Shown here piece by piece: positions 50,198 through 60,499 of a stretch of DNA of 64,000 nt. Every line of letters begins with the position of its first letter. Position 1 is the first letter of the stretch. The notes beneath the pieces are model-generated. The model was not told the origin of the DNA. It did no database searches and was given only the letters and a program-made list of their open reading frames with translations. Both the position numbers and the translations under genes were made by a program. Origin of the DNA: a virus. The stretch is from IMG/VR virus record IMGVR_UViG_3300043449_002292, positions 78,860 to 142,859 of that record, one strand, 5' to 3'.

Positions 50198-53100
50198 TTA
50201 CGTCAGTATTTCGACTAAGAAATCAACGTCCGGATTGTCGCCCCTGTTTCTCGCTACCCCATCATCGAAGTATGGCATGGATGATGTTGCGAACGCGCTC
50301 AGGTTCTGAGAGTGAGTATCAGCAGCCTCTGTACCTCCCGAACCACTGAAGCTTATCCTAATTGGAGGAGCTCCTCCAGCTGTCGCTGAGCTCCTCCTCG
50401 GCTCAAGAAGGTCTCGCTGATGACCGAATCTGTCGGATCTGAGTCTGACACTTGTGAACTCGGAATTAATGTTAGAGATTCCATATCTCAGGGCCTGTGA
50501 TCGCGCGATCCCAAGAACGTTGCTTCCTTGTCGATGACGAAGGTAACCAATCGCGGAACCCAAAATTTCTAGATTGAACAGCTCCGCAGCCATCTTTGAG
50601 GTTATCACGCGATCCTTCCAGATCGCGACTGAGTGGATGTAACCGTCCCGAATCTCTGTTGTTGGATCTGGGTCAGGAGCTGAATACGGTGTGAATGGAG
50701 ACGCAGACCCGTCGCCCGTCGCAGGATCGATATCAGCTCCTATCCGTAGCCTCGAGAAAACGCTGGTGGTGGTGTCAGAAGCAGATGATCCGCCATCCGT
50801 GAATGTGCAAGACTGATTAACCCCATTGACGTAGATCTTGTAAGCTGTCGCAAAAGCTGCATCTACATCCGGAGCTTTAAATGTCACGAGCACATTATAC
50901 CAAGTGTTGGCTACGATCGTGCCTGCATCTGTGACAGCCTGCAGGTAAGACTCAACGTTTGGGTTGCTCCTTCCCTTCCTGAAAACGACACGCCCGGCAT
51001 TCGAGACGTGAATGCTGTACTCAAAATTTTGGTCGCCTGCTGAGTTTCCACGACGTCTGCAAACAAGAAACTGGCTGCTTGTTGAGACATCGCTCAGGTA
51101 GAAGGTCACGGATATCGAGAAGGAGGCATCGCTGCCACCCGATGACATCTTGTGATCGTCAGCGTCGCCTGAGGCGACCAGCATTTCAACGTTTCCTGCA
51201 GTTGCGCCGGCATCAGCGAACAAAACGCTGTAGCCCTTACCGTTGTAAAGACCCGGCGTATCTGGGAAAACTGGGCTTCCTGGCACCCTTGTGGGTCCAT
51301 CACCGGTCGAAGTTCCCTTCACTCCTTCCAGGTCGGTGTTACTGCCTGGATTCGTAACACGATTGACGAGCGCCGTGATAGGAGGCGATGCGGTGGTGAA
51401 TCCAGCGCGATAGTGACAGACAAGATTATCAGTTAGATCTATCGGATCGATGTCTCCAGCTCTCTCAAGACTTCCCGTGATGTAATATGGTGGTGACGTG
51501 ATATCGTAGAGATTATCGGAAGGAGCCCTAAAGAATTGAGTGCCCCTGACCTTGAACAGCTCGATCAGTGAATCGAGCCCTGCTCCCGTGACCCGCGGCG
51601 GGCTCGATGCGATATTAAACCCCGCGTAGTCACCGCTCTCAGAGGCGCTCAGGACTCCGATCGGAGTGGTTGCGATTCGATCAGGATTGTTCTTGAAAGG
51701 AAACTGCGTGATAGGGCTGCTCGCAAGATTTTCCTCTGTGAACCAGTAGGTGCCAACAGCCGAAGGCACGACAAAGCCTGGAACGTTGTCACCATTGTAG
51801 GAGTATGGAGTTGCCACCGGGCTAACGTTAATCATTGAAATCAAGTTCGGTAAGCAACTGTCGTACGTCCTCTCACCGGTGTCGAATGCTGTCGTGAATC
51901 GTTGAAAAGACCCCGATGTTGATGCCTGACCCTGCGATGCTCGTCCCATCACCCTTCGTGATTCATCCTGACCGTAAATTGTGAATATGGTCGCAGCAGA
52001 ATTTAACGGAGTCAGCATGCTACCTGTCACGATATCATCGATATATGAGCCGTAATACGATGAGATGGGCTCGATCTGAAATTGATCAAGAGCAGGCTCT
52101 GCCCCGATCATCTCATGTATTGAATTTGACGAGAGATCCTGGTTTATCGAGGGTGAGTATTCAACGGAATCCTTGATCAATGATCCGATCAGTGTCACCC
52201 TGCATGGTTCTGTTCCGATTCTCAAGTGGGAACCCGTGAGATTCGAGACCAACGCAGCGAATGGGAGCTGCGGCACACCTGCCTCCAACCCAAAGATCAG
52301 CTCATCCTCCGGGAGCAGGATGTATGGGGAGTCATCGGACTGTGGCGCGCTTAACGAAACAGTTCCGAAGCCTGCCAAAGTTTCTGAGGATGTATCCGAC
52401 GCCTCTCCCCCGAATTTTCTGAATGATCTGTGGTCTACCTTTGCTCCTCTCTCGATCACCTTCCTTAGGGTTTCACCAGCAGCAAAGTCGAAGGGTTTAA
52501 CAAAGTTAGAACCATCACCGAAAATTTGAACTGATTCTACAGATGATCCTCCACACCAGGAGTTCTGAATAAAGTTCGTACCTACTCCATCGACCTCAGG
52601 AACTCTTGACACTCCTAAGTTTTGAGCGCCACAAATAGCGGGCTTCGTGTTTAGGGTGACAGAACCAGTGAACTCCCCAACAACGAAGTTGCTATCATAC
52701 GGTAGTCCAAACTCGTATGAAAACGCTGGGGAGTGCAGGAGCGTTGCAGGTGACCACGAGCTTCCTGACAGGGAGGCAGAGTTCCAAAATGTCATCGATG
52801 CTGAGCAGATCAGGAACCTGTTGGAGCTGGAGACATCGGCGAGAGAATCAACGACTCTATTTGCCCTGCTCTGACGATACATGAAAAAAACGTAATTGTC
52901 GATGTCACGTATCGATCCTTTCTTGAAGACCAGCGGGGAGCTGCTAGCAACTGCTCCGCCGTTTATCCTCTGAGCTTTTACGTTACCAAACTCGACCTTG
53001 ACAGCCTCCAGCATGAATGGGCTCGATATCAACCCTGACAGCTTGATCGACTGTGAGCTTGTGGCATGATATTTCGTGGCCGCCGGTGCGCTCATCACAA

Positions 53101-54742
53101 CTGTTGGAGAACCTATCTTCGAGTATCCGAGTTCAAGCCTAACATCACCAGCGCTAGCGGTGTCATCCCTCTCTTTTGCGCTGCAATTTCCAAACGTGAA
53201 CTGATTTGGAAACGTTCCGGATGTGTTAGCGGCAATGGTATCTATCGCAAAGTCGTAATGTAGAGCCGCTCCGGTTGCAGGGTCCTGCAACCCTATCTGC
53301 TCCCACTCTTTCCTACTGAAGTTGTAGTAGTAAAAGCCAGTATTATTCGGTGATACCGGCTGACTCTCGCCCACGTTTCTGCTTTCCACATTTCTGGTGA
53401 GAGTCACTTCACTTTGAGGCGTGATGTCGATGTCGATCATCATCTTTGAGCGAAGCGGAGATAAAAACCCCGGTAGAACGTCAAAGCTTGTTCCACTCAG
53501 GTAAAATGAAGTTGCAGGTATGGATCGATTTTCATCGAATGGACCGATATCTTCAACTGGAGAGTAGTGCAGGTGATTCGGATGTTGAAAACTTCTTATA
53601 GGAGCAGAAATCTGGATGTCGGATTCCTGCCCGAGAATATCAACCGCCTGCGAGTTGAAAGAGCTATCTCGTGGGAGCATCGATGGAAAGACAGGGCTCC
53701 CAGATTCAGAGAAAACTATCGTCGTCTGATCATTGAAGTTGGATGAAAGGGCTCCTGTGCGGTTTACGTCACCTGTTCTACGAACTGTTGAGTATGATCC
53801 TGGTAGATCATCAAGCTCACGTATCATCAACCTCGGTGAACGTGAGATAAATCCACTGCGAGCCTCCCCACCTGGATCGTTACGATAAGCAAAGTAGAGA
53901 GTCACGATCTCCTGTGGGCTCAGGACCCGATCTTTCCAGATCGCTACGCCGTACATAAGACCACGAAAATCGCTGGTGCTAAACGTGGTTGAAGTGTTTC
54001 GCATTGAACCGATCGCGGTCGGATGATCTTCGTCGTTCATATGAACGTATTCTAATGGAAACGTGGAAGCGCCTGTGGTCACGGTTTGAAGTATCCTGTT
54101 CCTGTAGATCTTTATGCCGCTAGCGGTGGATGAGCCATCGTAAGTCACGACGATATGCTGCCATGAATTGGCAGTGACGGACGAGGACGCGTCAAATTCA
54201 GCCGAGATGTACCTCGCTAATTGAGTTCCGAACAGGTACACGTTGAGCTTATCGTCGTTTAGGAAAATTTCCCACGCGATACTCGTTGACACATCGGTTG
54301 CCCTAGCGATCAGGATCTGAGTTCCTACGATTGTGCTTGGCTTTATCCAGAGAGAAATTGAAAACGGAATATCGTCAGTTCCATCGGTGAACTTATGATC
54401 ATCAGTTGCCGATACCTGACCGTCATTATCTACCGTCGCGATGACATCAACATTATTTACGTTAGTTGCGTTAAAAACAAAAACAAACGAACGAAGATCT
54501 AGATCTAGAACGTTGCTCTCTGGAATATCTGTCGATGTTCCGATTCCAGCAGACCTAGGGATTCCACCAGCACGTGCGGTGTTACCGTGGCCTGACAGGT
54601 CAGGGACAAAATCTCCCTGAATATCGCGGTAAATAGTCACCAGACCCTGCGAAAGATCGATCGGCATCGAACCGTATGACTGGCTGGATGTTACAAACGG
54701 TTTTGTAAGGTCGAGCGGTCTTGGGCTAGAAATTCTCGGCAT
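50198..54742 (-). CDS. Giant virion protein with two LamG-like domains (adhesin type)
   Basis: A 1514-aa Ser/Gly-rich protein. Two LamG/concanavalin-like domains related to one another: one at about 115-290 (IPFSISLWIKPSTIVGTQIL, NSWQHIVVTYDGSSTASGIK, YGVAIWKDRVLSPQEIVTLY) and one at about 1195-1390 (ASFSISVTFYLSDVS, NTWYNVLVTFKAPDVD, HSVAIWKDRVITSKMAAELF). The long middle is beta-rich, with no clear domain; RKEWEQIGLQDPATG lies near 475. Known: LamG folds bind carbohydrate or protein ligands on cell surfaces. It is the largest gene of the window and occurs with other LamG proteins upstream, pointing to receptor-binding or baseplate-peripheral duty. The ATG start and short spacing to neighbours fit the operon. 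Confidence 0.65.
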   Translation of the reverse strand: MPRISSPRPLDLTKPFVTSSQSYGSMPIDLSQGLVTIYRDIQGDFVPDLSGHGNTARAGGIPRSAGIGTSTDIPESNVLDLDLRSFVFVFNATNVNNVDVIATVDNDGQVSATDDHKFTDGTDDIPFSISLWIKPSTIVGTQILIARATDVSTSIAWEIFLNDDKLNVYLFGTQLARYISAEFDASSSVTANSWQHIVVTYDGSSTASGIKIYRNRILQTVTTGASTFPLEYVHMNDEDHPTAIGSMRNTSTTFSTSDFRGLMYGVAIWKDRVLSPQEIVTLYFAYRNDPGGEARSGFISRSPRLMIRELDDLPGSYSTVRRTGDVNRTGALSSNFNDQTTIVFSESGSPVFPSMLPRDSSFNSQAVDILGQESDIQISAPIRSFQHPNHLHYSPVEDIGPFDENRSIPATSFYLSGTSFDVLPGFLSPLRSKMMIDIDITPQSEVTLTRNVESRNVGESQPVSPNNTGFYYYNFSRKEWEQIGLQDPATGAALHYDFAIDTIAANTSGTFPNQFTFGNCSAKERDDTASAGDVRLELGYSKIGSPTVVMSAPAATKYHATSSQSIKLSGLISSPFMLEAVKVEFGNVKAQRINGGAVASSSPLVFKKGSIRDIDNYVFFMYRQSRANRVVDSLADVSSSNRFLICSASMTFWNSASLSGSSWSPATLLHSPAFSYEFGLPYDSNFVVGEFTGSVTLNTKPAICGAQNLGVSRVPEVDGVGTNFIQNSWCGGSSVESVQIFGDGSNFVKPFDFAAGETLRKVIERGAKVDHRSFRKFGGEASDTSSETLAGFGTVSLSAPQSDDSPYILLPEDELIFGLEAGVPQLPFAALVSNLTGSHLRIGTEPCRVTLIGSLIKDSVEYSPSINQDLSSNSIHEMIGAEPALDQFQIEPISSYYGSYIDDIVTGSMLTPLNSAATIFTIYGQDESRRVMGRASQGQASTSGSFQRFTTAFDTGERTYDSCLPNLISMINVSPVATPYSYNGDNVPGFVVPSAVGTYWFTEENLASSPITQFPFKNNPDRIATTPIGVLSASESGDYAGFNIASSPPRVTGAGLDSLIELFKVRGTQFFRAPSDNLYDITSPPYYITGSLERAGDIDPIDLTDNLVCHYRAGFTTASPPITALVNRVTNPGSNTDLEGVKGTSTGDGPTRVPGSPVFPDTPGLYNGKGYSVLFADAGATAGNVEMLVASGDADDHKMSSGGSDASFSISVTFYLSDVSTSSQFLVCRRRGNSAGDQNFEYSIHVSNAGRVVFRKGRSNPNVESYLQAVTDAGTIVANTWYNVLVTFKAPDVDAAFATAYKIYVNGVNQSCTFTDGGSSASDTTTSVFSRLRIGADIDPATGDGSASPFTPYSAPDPDPTTEIRDGYIHSVAIWKDRVITSKMAAELFNLEILGSAIGYLRHRQGSNVLGIARSQALRYGISNINSEFTSVRLRSDRFGHQRDLLEPRRSSATAGGAPPIRISFSGSGGTEAADTHSQNLSAFATSSMPYFDDGVARNRGDNPDVDFLVEILT

Positions 54743-54743
54743 C

Positions 54744-55589
54744 TTACCTCTTCATCCCTGCGTATGTGATTGAATCCGTGCCAGGAGAATCCTCGAGGTT
54801 AACAAACCAACCGCTTCGAGCGGACACGCTACCTCGAGGAGACGCTTTCTCGGTGGACTCACGACTTAAAATTATTGCGCTCCTGATGTCACCAGTTAAT
54901 AGATTCGCAGCATCCTCCCAATCAGTTCCATCCTCGAAGGGTGGAGAAAGATCGGACGGCTCTGAAAAAAATCCTGGTTGCGGTAATCCCAATGTGTCCT
55001 GCTCGAAGCATTCATCCAAGTAAGCTTCTACTGATCGATCAACGGGAAACACGAAATCTACTATTGGATTACATCTCTTCCTAACGTCCTCCGCTGCATT
55101 TGAGACGGATCCCCTCACATCGTGCGGTTCATCAGGCCAGTTTATGGAATTTCTGGATGCGCGCGCGCGGATCGTTAACGGTTCGATCACACCATCGTAA
55201 CTGTCAAGTTCATTGGCTGATAGATTCCACAGGACCTGTGGATATATCAGTGATGATCCTTCATCCTTTATATACTCGACAGGATCGAATCTGTCCATGT
55301 CCTCAAAGGTAACGTCACTCTTAAAATCCTTCGGCATGCCGAAGGAACGTTCTTCCCTCTCAAAATTAGGAAACTCTTCGATCTTTCCAGTTCCGACGGT
55401 GGTGCTTAAGTTCTCATCGTATACCCTGACGTTGTCAATTCTAACACCGTCGACCGTCAGAATGTTGGAGTTTATAGGTCTGATCTTTGGCATCATTCCC
55501 TGATAAACCTGACCGAATGTTTTCAGCTCAACACCCTGAAGGCTTCCGGAGATGGATTCAGCCCCTATCGTTATCGCCTGAGATGGCAT
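54744..55589 (-). CDS. Hypothetical virion protein between two giant LamG proteins
   Basis: A 281-aa acidic protein, not recognised. N-terminus MPSQAITIGAESISGSLQGV; then KIRPINSNILTVDGVRIDNV, DEGSSLIYPQVLWNLSANEL and SINWPDEPHDVRGSV. The C-terminal half is rich in Asp/Glu and Pro, with FEQDTLGLPQPGFFSEPSDL. No membrane segment or catalytic motif. The ATG overlaps the stop of the 1132-aa gene by one base, and the 1514-aa gene begins one base after its stop, so the three are probably made in fixed proportion. A connector or chaperone for the adhesins is possible. Confidence 0.55.
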   Translation of the reverse strand: MPSQAITIGAESISGSLQGVELKTFGQVYQGMMPKIRPINSNILTVDGVRIDNVRVYDENLSTTVGTGKIEEFPNFEREERSFGMPKDFKSDVTFEDMDRFDPVEYIKDEGSSLIYPQVLWNLSANELDSYDGVIEPLTIRARASRNSINWPDEPHDVRGSVSNAAEDVRKRCNPIVDFVFPVDRSVEAYLDECFEQDTLGLPQPGFFSEPSDLSPPFEDGTDWEDAANLLTGDIRSAIILSRESTEKASPRGSVSARSGWFVNLEDSPGTDSITYAGMKR

Positions 55590-58500
55590 TAGAATCTCCT
55601 AATTGTAGCGACCACCTGGCCTAGCTTGATCGTTCCTTTCAAACCGCGTCTATCGTTCTCACCGATGTAAATTCCGCTCTGGAGGTAATTAAACTTCGAC
55701 CTCTCTAACGCATGAGGTTTGATTACGTAATTAGATCCTAAAAACTTCGTGTTGCTTGGGACAAACTTTTCGATCAGTGTTCCCATTGAAGCATCAAACC
55801 ACTTGAAAAATTCATACAGCTGCTTGATCTTTATCTTTTCAGTCAGACGGTTGAAATAAACATCACGTAAGCTTTCAAGACCTGGGTAATCAGGTGAGAA
55901 CTGAAGCTCGGGGGACCCAATCGCATCATCTATTTCATCTAAGGTAGCGAATATTTTCGCGATGTCCTCGTCAAGGATCTGGGAAGCTGATACCTCAATG
56001 GAAAATCTCGAATCGTCGACTGGAATCTCTGATTTTAGGATATCAAAAACAGGTGCGACTGACGCTCCTTCTCGCTGTGCGGTGTCGTAATCAAGGTAGC
56101 CTCTAACTCTAATCTTGTTGCTCGTTTGTGCCTCATCGAACTGCATGGATATCACGGACGATTTAACACGCTCATTCTCAATTATTTGCTCCTGGTTTCC
56201 GAAACCTGATCCCGTTAAATGAAAGCTGTTCTGTGAAAAATCAAAAATTTTAATTCCACCGCTGGCGGCGGAGGACGTAATTTCCTGGGTGCAAGCGGCA
56301 TCGATCCTCAACCTCTCCCAAGACCCTGACAGGGAAGTAACAAAGTTATAGTTAAGTTTTGGATTTTCAACTCCCAATGATTCCATATTACGAGCATGTT
56401 CAAAAAGCTCCGAATCTGTCAGTGGTTTAGTCCAGAATTTGATTCTTGAAACTTTTCCAGTGAACATCGATTCACGAGCATCGTCAATTATCGTTGTATC
56501 ATTTAGAAGCTTGTTACCTCCCTCGAATATTGACTGCGGTCCGATGCAGATGAAAGCTCCCGATGTGTTATACGCCGAAATAGTGTCTATCACCGTTCCT
56601 TCGTCAAGATATGACGATGACACTATCGAGTAATTTGAGACATCACTATTGGATCTGGCAGCCCAGAGGAAATATGAGGAGCTTGGAACGTTCTCTGTCA
56701 TCCTTCTACCGAAAGCGACATGCCAGCCGGATCCATCGAATAGATCGTTACCGCTTAAGTTTAGCTTTATGTAACGACCTGATGTTGATGTATCGCTTCC
56801 CACGTAAAGATCAAGTGAAGATGTCGATTTTCCTGCCGTAAGAACTAAATTAGTTATTACGCCGTGCGTATCGCTCGGTGAACTTGTTCCCGTCACATGC
56901 AATCGGGCCAAGCTCTGAATGTTTGGATGATCTACGTTAGGTTCAAATTTATAGATCGCTTCATACGACCAGGATCCTGACGTGAAAAGTCCATCTGACA
57001 CAGTGTTTGAAACTGTTGGAAGACCAGGTTCGACGCGTGATGAGCTCAAATAAGAGCTTGAAATAAATGGTAACGTATCTGGAACTCCCGTGATAGGATC
57101 GTAGTTCACAGCTCCGCTAAATAGTGAACCGCTAAAATTAAGAAACCCCTGAACGATGGATCTCTGAGTCCTCTCATTGGTAATGTATCCTGACTTAGAT
57201 CCACCGTATTCACGGAACTTCATGATGCTATCTGGCTCTATTCCCGCAGCACGAATTAGGCTCTTTATGCTGTGTATCGTCCCACGAGATTTCATTACGG
57301 TGGGAAACTCGTGCAGTATCCTCCTCCAGATGGTGTTCTGAATTGATTGGAATGAAAGCTGCAAGTCAGAGACATTCGGAGCCGCTGCTTCACCCAAGAT
57401 GAACCTATCGATTGATACGTTCTTAAACATGTTCGGAAGATTGATGCCGTAGTAATCAGCTAGATACGGAAGCATCTGATCTGCAACAGTTCCAGTGTCA
57501 TCATAATCCGTCGATCTAAGCCGAGACACATGGTCCAAAAAGCACTTAACCTCGTCAAATTGCTTCGCCCACACGTAGAGAAGTGAGCTTATAAGCTGTA
57601 TCGAACCTAACCTCGTGTCTCGTGGCAGAGAGTTACCATCATCTATCGAATTTCCGACCCCGCCCTCGATTGAGTCTAAAACGTAGAACTCTTGCTCACG
57701 AGTTAGATAATGTTGCGGTATCAACTTCGTAATAAGGTTTGGATTATTTTGATCATACTGTGATGCTGATCGGAGGAGAGATTCGTTGAGAGATACAACA
57801 TCAGGATGATCAGGAAACAGAATGGGAGAGTATTGTGCTCTCTCAAAAACTAAGGGATTATCGACGTGTGGAACTCTTTGACTAATCGCGAAGTTAGACA
57901 CTGTGGCGTGTAATCCATTTCCAGAATGATCGATTATTACCGCGTTGTTAGTGTATGACCCTGTCGGTTCGTTGAACCTGTAAAGCAGCTTTAGATTTTC
58001 TCTCGGATATTCCGTGGTATACATGCTGGAGCTGATCTGATTCAAGCTTCTAACATTATGAAAAACTCTAAAATCATCGATCGATCCCGACAGCCCGCTA
58101 GTTGGAACAAAGTTGAATGACGCTCCAGCATTGTGAGAAGTTCCAGAACCAATCAGGAGTGGGCTGCTCTTAAAATCTATTTGACCGATATACGTGGACG
58201 TGCTTGATGAAGAAACTAAATCTCCGTTTTTGTACATGTAAAGACGATCTACACCGGGCTTCCTGTTAAATTGCGCAGCGATTGATGAGAAAACCCCCTT
58301 GGTAATCTCACACGATGATGTCATAAATGCGGAACCTGATGAGACATAAAAATCCAAATTACACTTATCAAGTGCTGCACTTTGAGAGACAGCTAATGTA
58401 AAGCCTTTGTCAGTCCCATTGATCTTCTGGACGATCACCTGGTTGCTATTTGATGCAGCTGGAACGAATAGCTGCAGCTCAATTGTCATCGAAGAGTTAC

Positions 58501-58987
58501 CAGGGTCCAGCTTCGCAATACCCGTCTTATCCTTTGACATCTCTGGAAAAAGAGAACCTGCGCTGTCAACCACCCTGATGTAATTTGATGAATCGAAGTT
58601 AAGGTATCCAGTATTTTTTGGAAGTAAGTCATAGACATACCTCTCAAATCCAGTTAAAGAGTCCAAGAAAGAATTAACATCTTTCTGGGTGCCGTCAAAG
58701 GGAAATTGATTAAAGATCGTCTCAAAGGAGACGTTCGTTTTAGCTTGGGCCGAGTTAAAGAACGTATGATTCTCAAATTTTGACCAGTCAAGTGGAAGCT
58801 GTTGGGTCGATTTAAAGCCAGTTCCCGGCGCGTCAAGACGAAAAGATTTCTGACTGCTGCCGTCTAACTCATTCCTAAATTTTCCAGCATCGTTTCCAAC
58901 GAGATTCTTGACCTTCGCGCTATCACCCTGAAGTTCTCTACGAAGTTGATCCTGGGCAAAATTTCCCCTGTATATCTTGTTGGACAC
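55589..58987 (-). CDS. Large baseplate/tail-associated virion protein with LamG-like domains
   Basis: A 1132-aa protein. Two LamG-like folds: about 155-330 (SSMTIELQLFVPAASNSNQV, DKGFTLAVSQSAALDKCNLD, SGLSGSIDDFRVFHNVRSLN) and about 670-880 (GSWSYEAIYKFEPNVDHPNI, GWHVAFGRRMTENV, MFTGKVSRIKFWTKPLTDSE). Between them lies a helical region with LGSIQLISSLLYVWAKQFDE and YYGINLPNMFKN, a pattern I associate with gp7/gp8-type baseplate-wedge-related proteins in marine T4-like phages, though this is not certain. The C-terminus is helical with YEFFKWFDASMGTLIEKFVP. The gene immediately follows the DNRLRE-like gene, close to gp6/gp25, so a baseplate location is likely. Confidence 0.62.
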   Translation of the reverse strand: MSNKIYRGNFAQDQLRRELQGDSAKVKNLVGNDAGKFRNELDGSSQKSFRLDAPGTGFKSTQQLPLDWSKFENHTFFNSAQAKTNVSFETIFNQFPFDGTQKDVNSFLDSLTGFERYVYDLLPKNTGYLNFDSSNYIRVVDSAGSLFPEMSKDKTGIAKLDPGNSSMTIELQLFVPAASNSNQVIVQKINGTDKGFTLAVSQSAALDKCNLDFYVSSGSAFMTSSCEITKGVFSSIAAQFNRKPGVDRLYMYKNGDLVSSSSTSTYIGQIDFKSSPLLIGSGTSHNAGASFNFVPTSGLSGSIDDFRVFHNVRSLNQISSSMYTTEYPRENLKLLYRFNEPTGSYTNNAVIIDHSGNGLHATVSNFAISQRVPHVDNPLVFERAQYSPILFPDHPDVVSLNESLLRSASQYDQNNPNLITKLIPQHYLTREQEFYVLDSIEGGVGNSIDDGNSLPRDTRLGSIQLISSLLYVWAKQFDEVKCFLDHVSRLRSTDYDDTGTVADQMLPYLADYYGINLPNMFKNVSIDRFILGEAAAPNVSDLQLSFQSIQNTIWRRILHEFPTVMKSRGTIHSIKSLIRAAGIEPDSIMKFREYGGSKSGYITNERTQRSIVQGFLNFSGSLFSGAVNYDPITGVPDTLPFISSSYLSSSRVEPGLPTVSNTVSDGLFTSGSWSYEAIYKFEPNVDHPNIQSLARLHVTGTSSPSDTHGVITNLVLTAGKSTSSLDLYVGSDTSTSGRYIKLNLSGNDLFDGSGWHVAFGRRMTENVPSSSYFLWAARSNSDVSNYSIVSSSYLDEGTVIDTISAYNTSGAFICIGPQSIFEGGNKLLNDTTIIDDARESMFTGKVSRIKFWTKPLTDSELFEHARNMESLGVENPKLNYNFVTSLSGSWERLRIDAACTQEITSSAASGGIKIFDFSQNSFHLTGSGFGNQEQIIENERVKSSVISMQFDEAQTSNKIRVRGYLDYDTAQREGASVAPVFDILKSEIPVDDSRFSIEVSASQILDEDIAKIFATLDEIDDAIGSPELQFSPDYPGLESLRDVYFNRLTEKIKIKQLYEFFKWFDASMGTLIEKFVPSNTKFLGSNYVIKPHALERSKFNYLQSGIYIGENDRRGLKGTIKLGQVVATIRRF

Positions 58988-60499
58988 TTAATCTCCTACC
59001 GAGAATCTTGCGTTCTTATCTTCTATGATGTACTCCGCGCCACGATCAACAACTAGATAATCAATCGTCAGCGTCTTACCTTCAGGTAATCCATCTGTGA
59101 AAATATCAAAAAACAACCCATCGGAATCAGTGGAAAGTCTCGTTCCACCATTCGCTCGTTCAAACGGAACGTAAACCTCTCCTTCAAGATCTTTTATTCT
59201 GAAATACATCTCTGGTAACGAGCTGCGTGTAGGTTTCGAGATCCTGCTGGCGCTCGGGTCGTAACTTGAGTCATAAGCAAAAACCCTAATCTTACCAGAT
59301 GAGAATTTTGAATATTTCGAAGATACGTTAGTTGACCTGACGTTCAAGCGACTTGATACAGAGCTGAATGCAGATCTTGTTGGCAATGAGCATGTGAGGA
59401 AGGTCGAGAGAAACGTAACACTTCCATCTATCGATTTCCATTTTTCTGAAAAAGTTATCGATCCAGAAGCTGCTACATGATCAGATAGTGTAATTGTTCC
59501 ACTCACGACAGAACTATCCTGCGCTGAGATGTAGAACCCAGCTGAGTATGATCCAGATTTGAAAAATGAACCGATGCTCTCCTGTGAAGCTGATAACGTC
59601 TTTGAGTATGAGCCTGTCGATAAAATCACATGCAAGCAGTTGGATCCTGTGATCTCGATAGAGGATGATAACAGATTTTTAGATGATGAACCAGCAAAAT
59701 TACGTAGGTAGAGTGATCCAGACACGTCAAAATATGAACCTGCATGCGCATCGAAAATTGCATTGTTGCAGCTGATCTCAAGTCTCGGACGTAAAGACTC
59801 CTGCGTCACGTGACGAGACGCAAACCTCTTAACGAACCTGGACGTTGTATCAGTTTCTTGGCTAGAGGTGAAAGCTATCAAAAAACCGTAATCTGGTATT
59901 ACACCGCCGATCGTGGCTGAAACGATATCGCTAACGTCAACAAACAGATCCTCCGTTCCATCTATAAAAGTTTGCGTGAATTCAAGACTTCTCAACCCCA
60001 ACCCGTCTTGCAGGTTACCAGAGGAGTAGTAATCGATACCTGAATCTCCAATTGCTCCGGATGCATAAGCTCCTGATATTGTCCAAAGAACGTTAGCGGA
60101 AGAACTCACATAATTTGCAGCATCGATATCAGTGAATCCAGAGACGTCACGACCGTCACCTTCATCAAACTTTTTCGCGAGCGGGAAGATCGAGACCGTA
60201 AAATCTCGTGGAACTGGTAGATTGGTTTGGACAGGCTTTAAACGAAGCTTCGCACGAAAGCTGCTTGCATTGACATCTAGAGTCCCGGACGACAGCTCAT
60301 TTATTCGTGAAGTGTCGAACTTGATTAGAATTCTGGAAAGCTCAGTATGAAAACCAGCAGATCCTGACAGAGTTTCATTGTATAGCTTGAACAGATCAAG
60401 GGTTCCAGCACGACCTACATTCGCGTCCTCAACCCTAGATCCATCAACTATCTTATTGGTGATGTATGTGTCAGCCGAGGCTGTAGCTATGACAAACAT
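58988..60499 (-). CDS. Virion protein with a DNRLRE-like N-terminal domain
   Basis: A 503-aa Ser-rich protein. The N-terminal 230 residues follow the DNRLRE pattern seen in many surface proteins: ATASADTYITNKIVDG, then VGRAGTLDLFKLYN, ELSRILIKFDTSRINEL and a late SLEFTQTFIDGTEDLFVDVS, a beta-sandwich thought to mediate assembly or binding. The remainder is beta-rich with many SGS tracts (NFAGSSSKNLLSSSIEITGS). The stop of gp6 overlaps its ATG by one base and it ends next to the 1132-aa gene, so it is a likely baseplate-peripheral partner. Function unknown beyond that. Confidence 0.55.
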   Translation of the reverse strand: MFVIATASADTYITNKIVDGSRVEDANVGRAGTLDLFKLYNETLSGSAGFHTELSRILIKFDTSRINELSSGTLDVNASSFRAKLRLKPVQTNLPVPRDFTVSIFPLAKKFDEGDGRDVSGFTDIDAANYVSSSANVLWTISGAYASGAIGDSGIDYYSSGNLQDGLGLRSLEFTQTFIDGTEDLFVDVSDIVSATIGGVIPDYGFLIAFTSSQETDTTSRFVKRFASRHVTQESLRPRLEISCNNAIFDAHAGSYFDVSGSLYLRNFAGSSSKNLLSSSIEITGSNCLHVILSTGSYSKTLSASQESIGSFFKSGSYSAGFYISAQDSSVVSGTITLSDHVAASGSITFSEKWKSIDGSVTFLSTFLTCSLPTRSAFSSVSSRLNVRSTNVSSKYSKFSSGKIRVFAYDSSYDPSASRISKPTRSSLPEMYFRIKDLEGEVYVPFERANGGTRLSTDSDGLFFDIFTDGLPEGKTLTIDYLVVDRGAEYIIEDKNARFSVGD

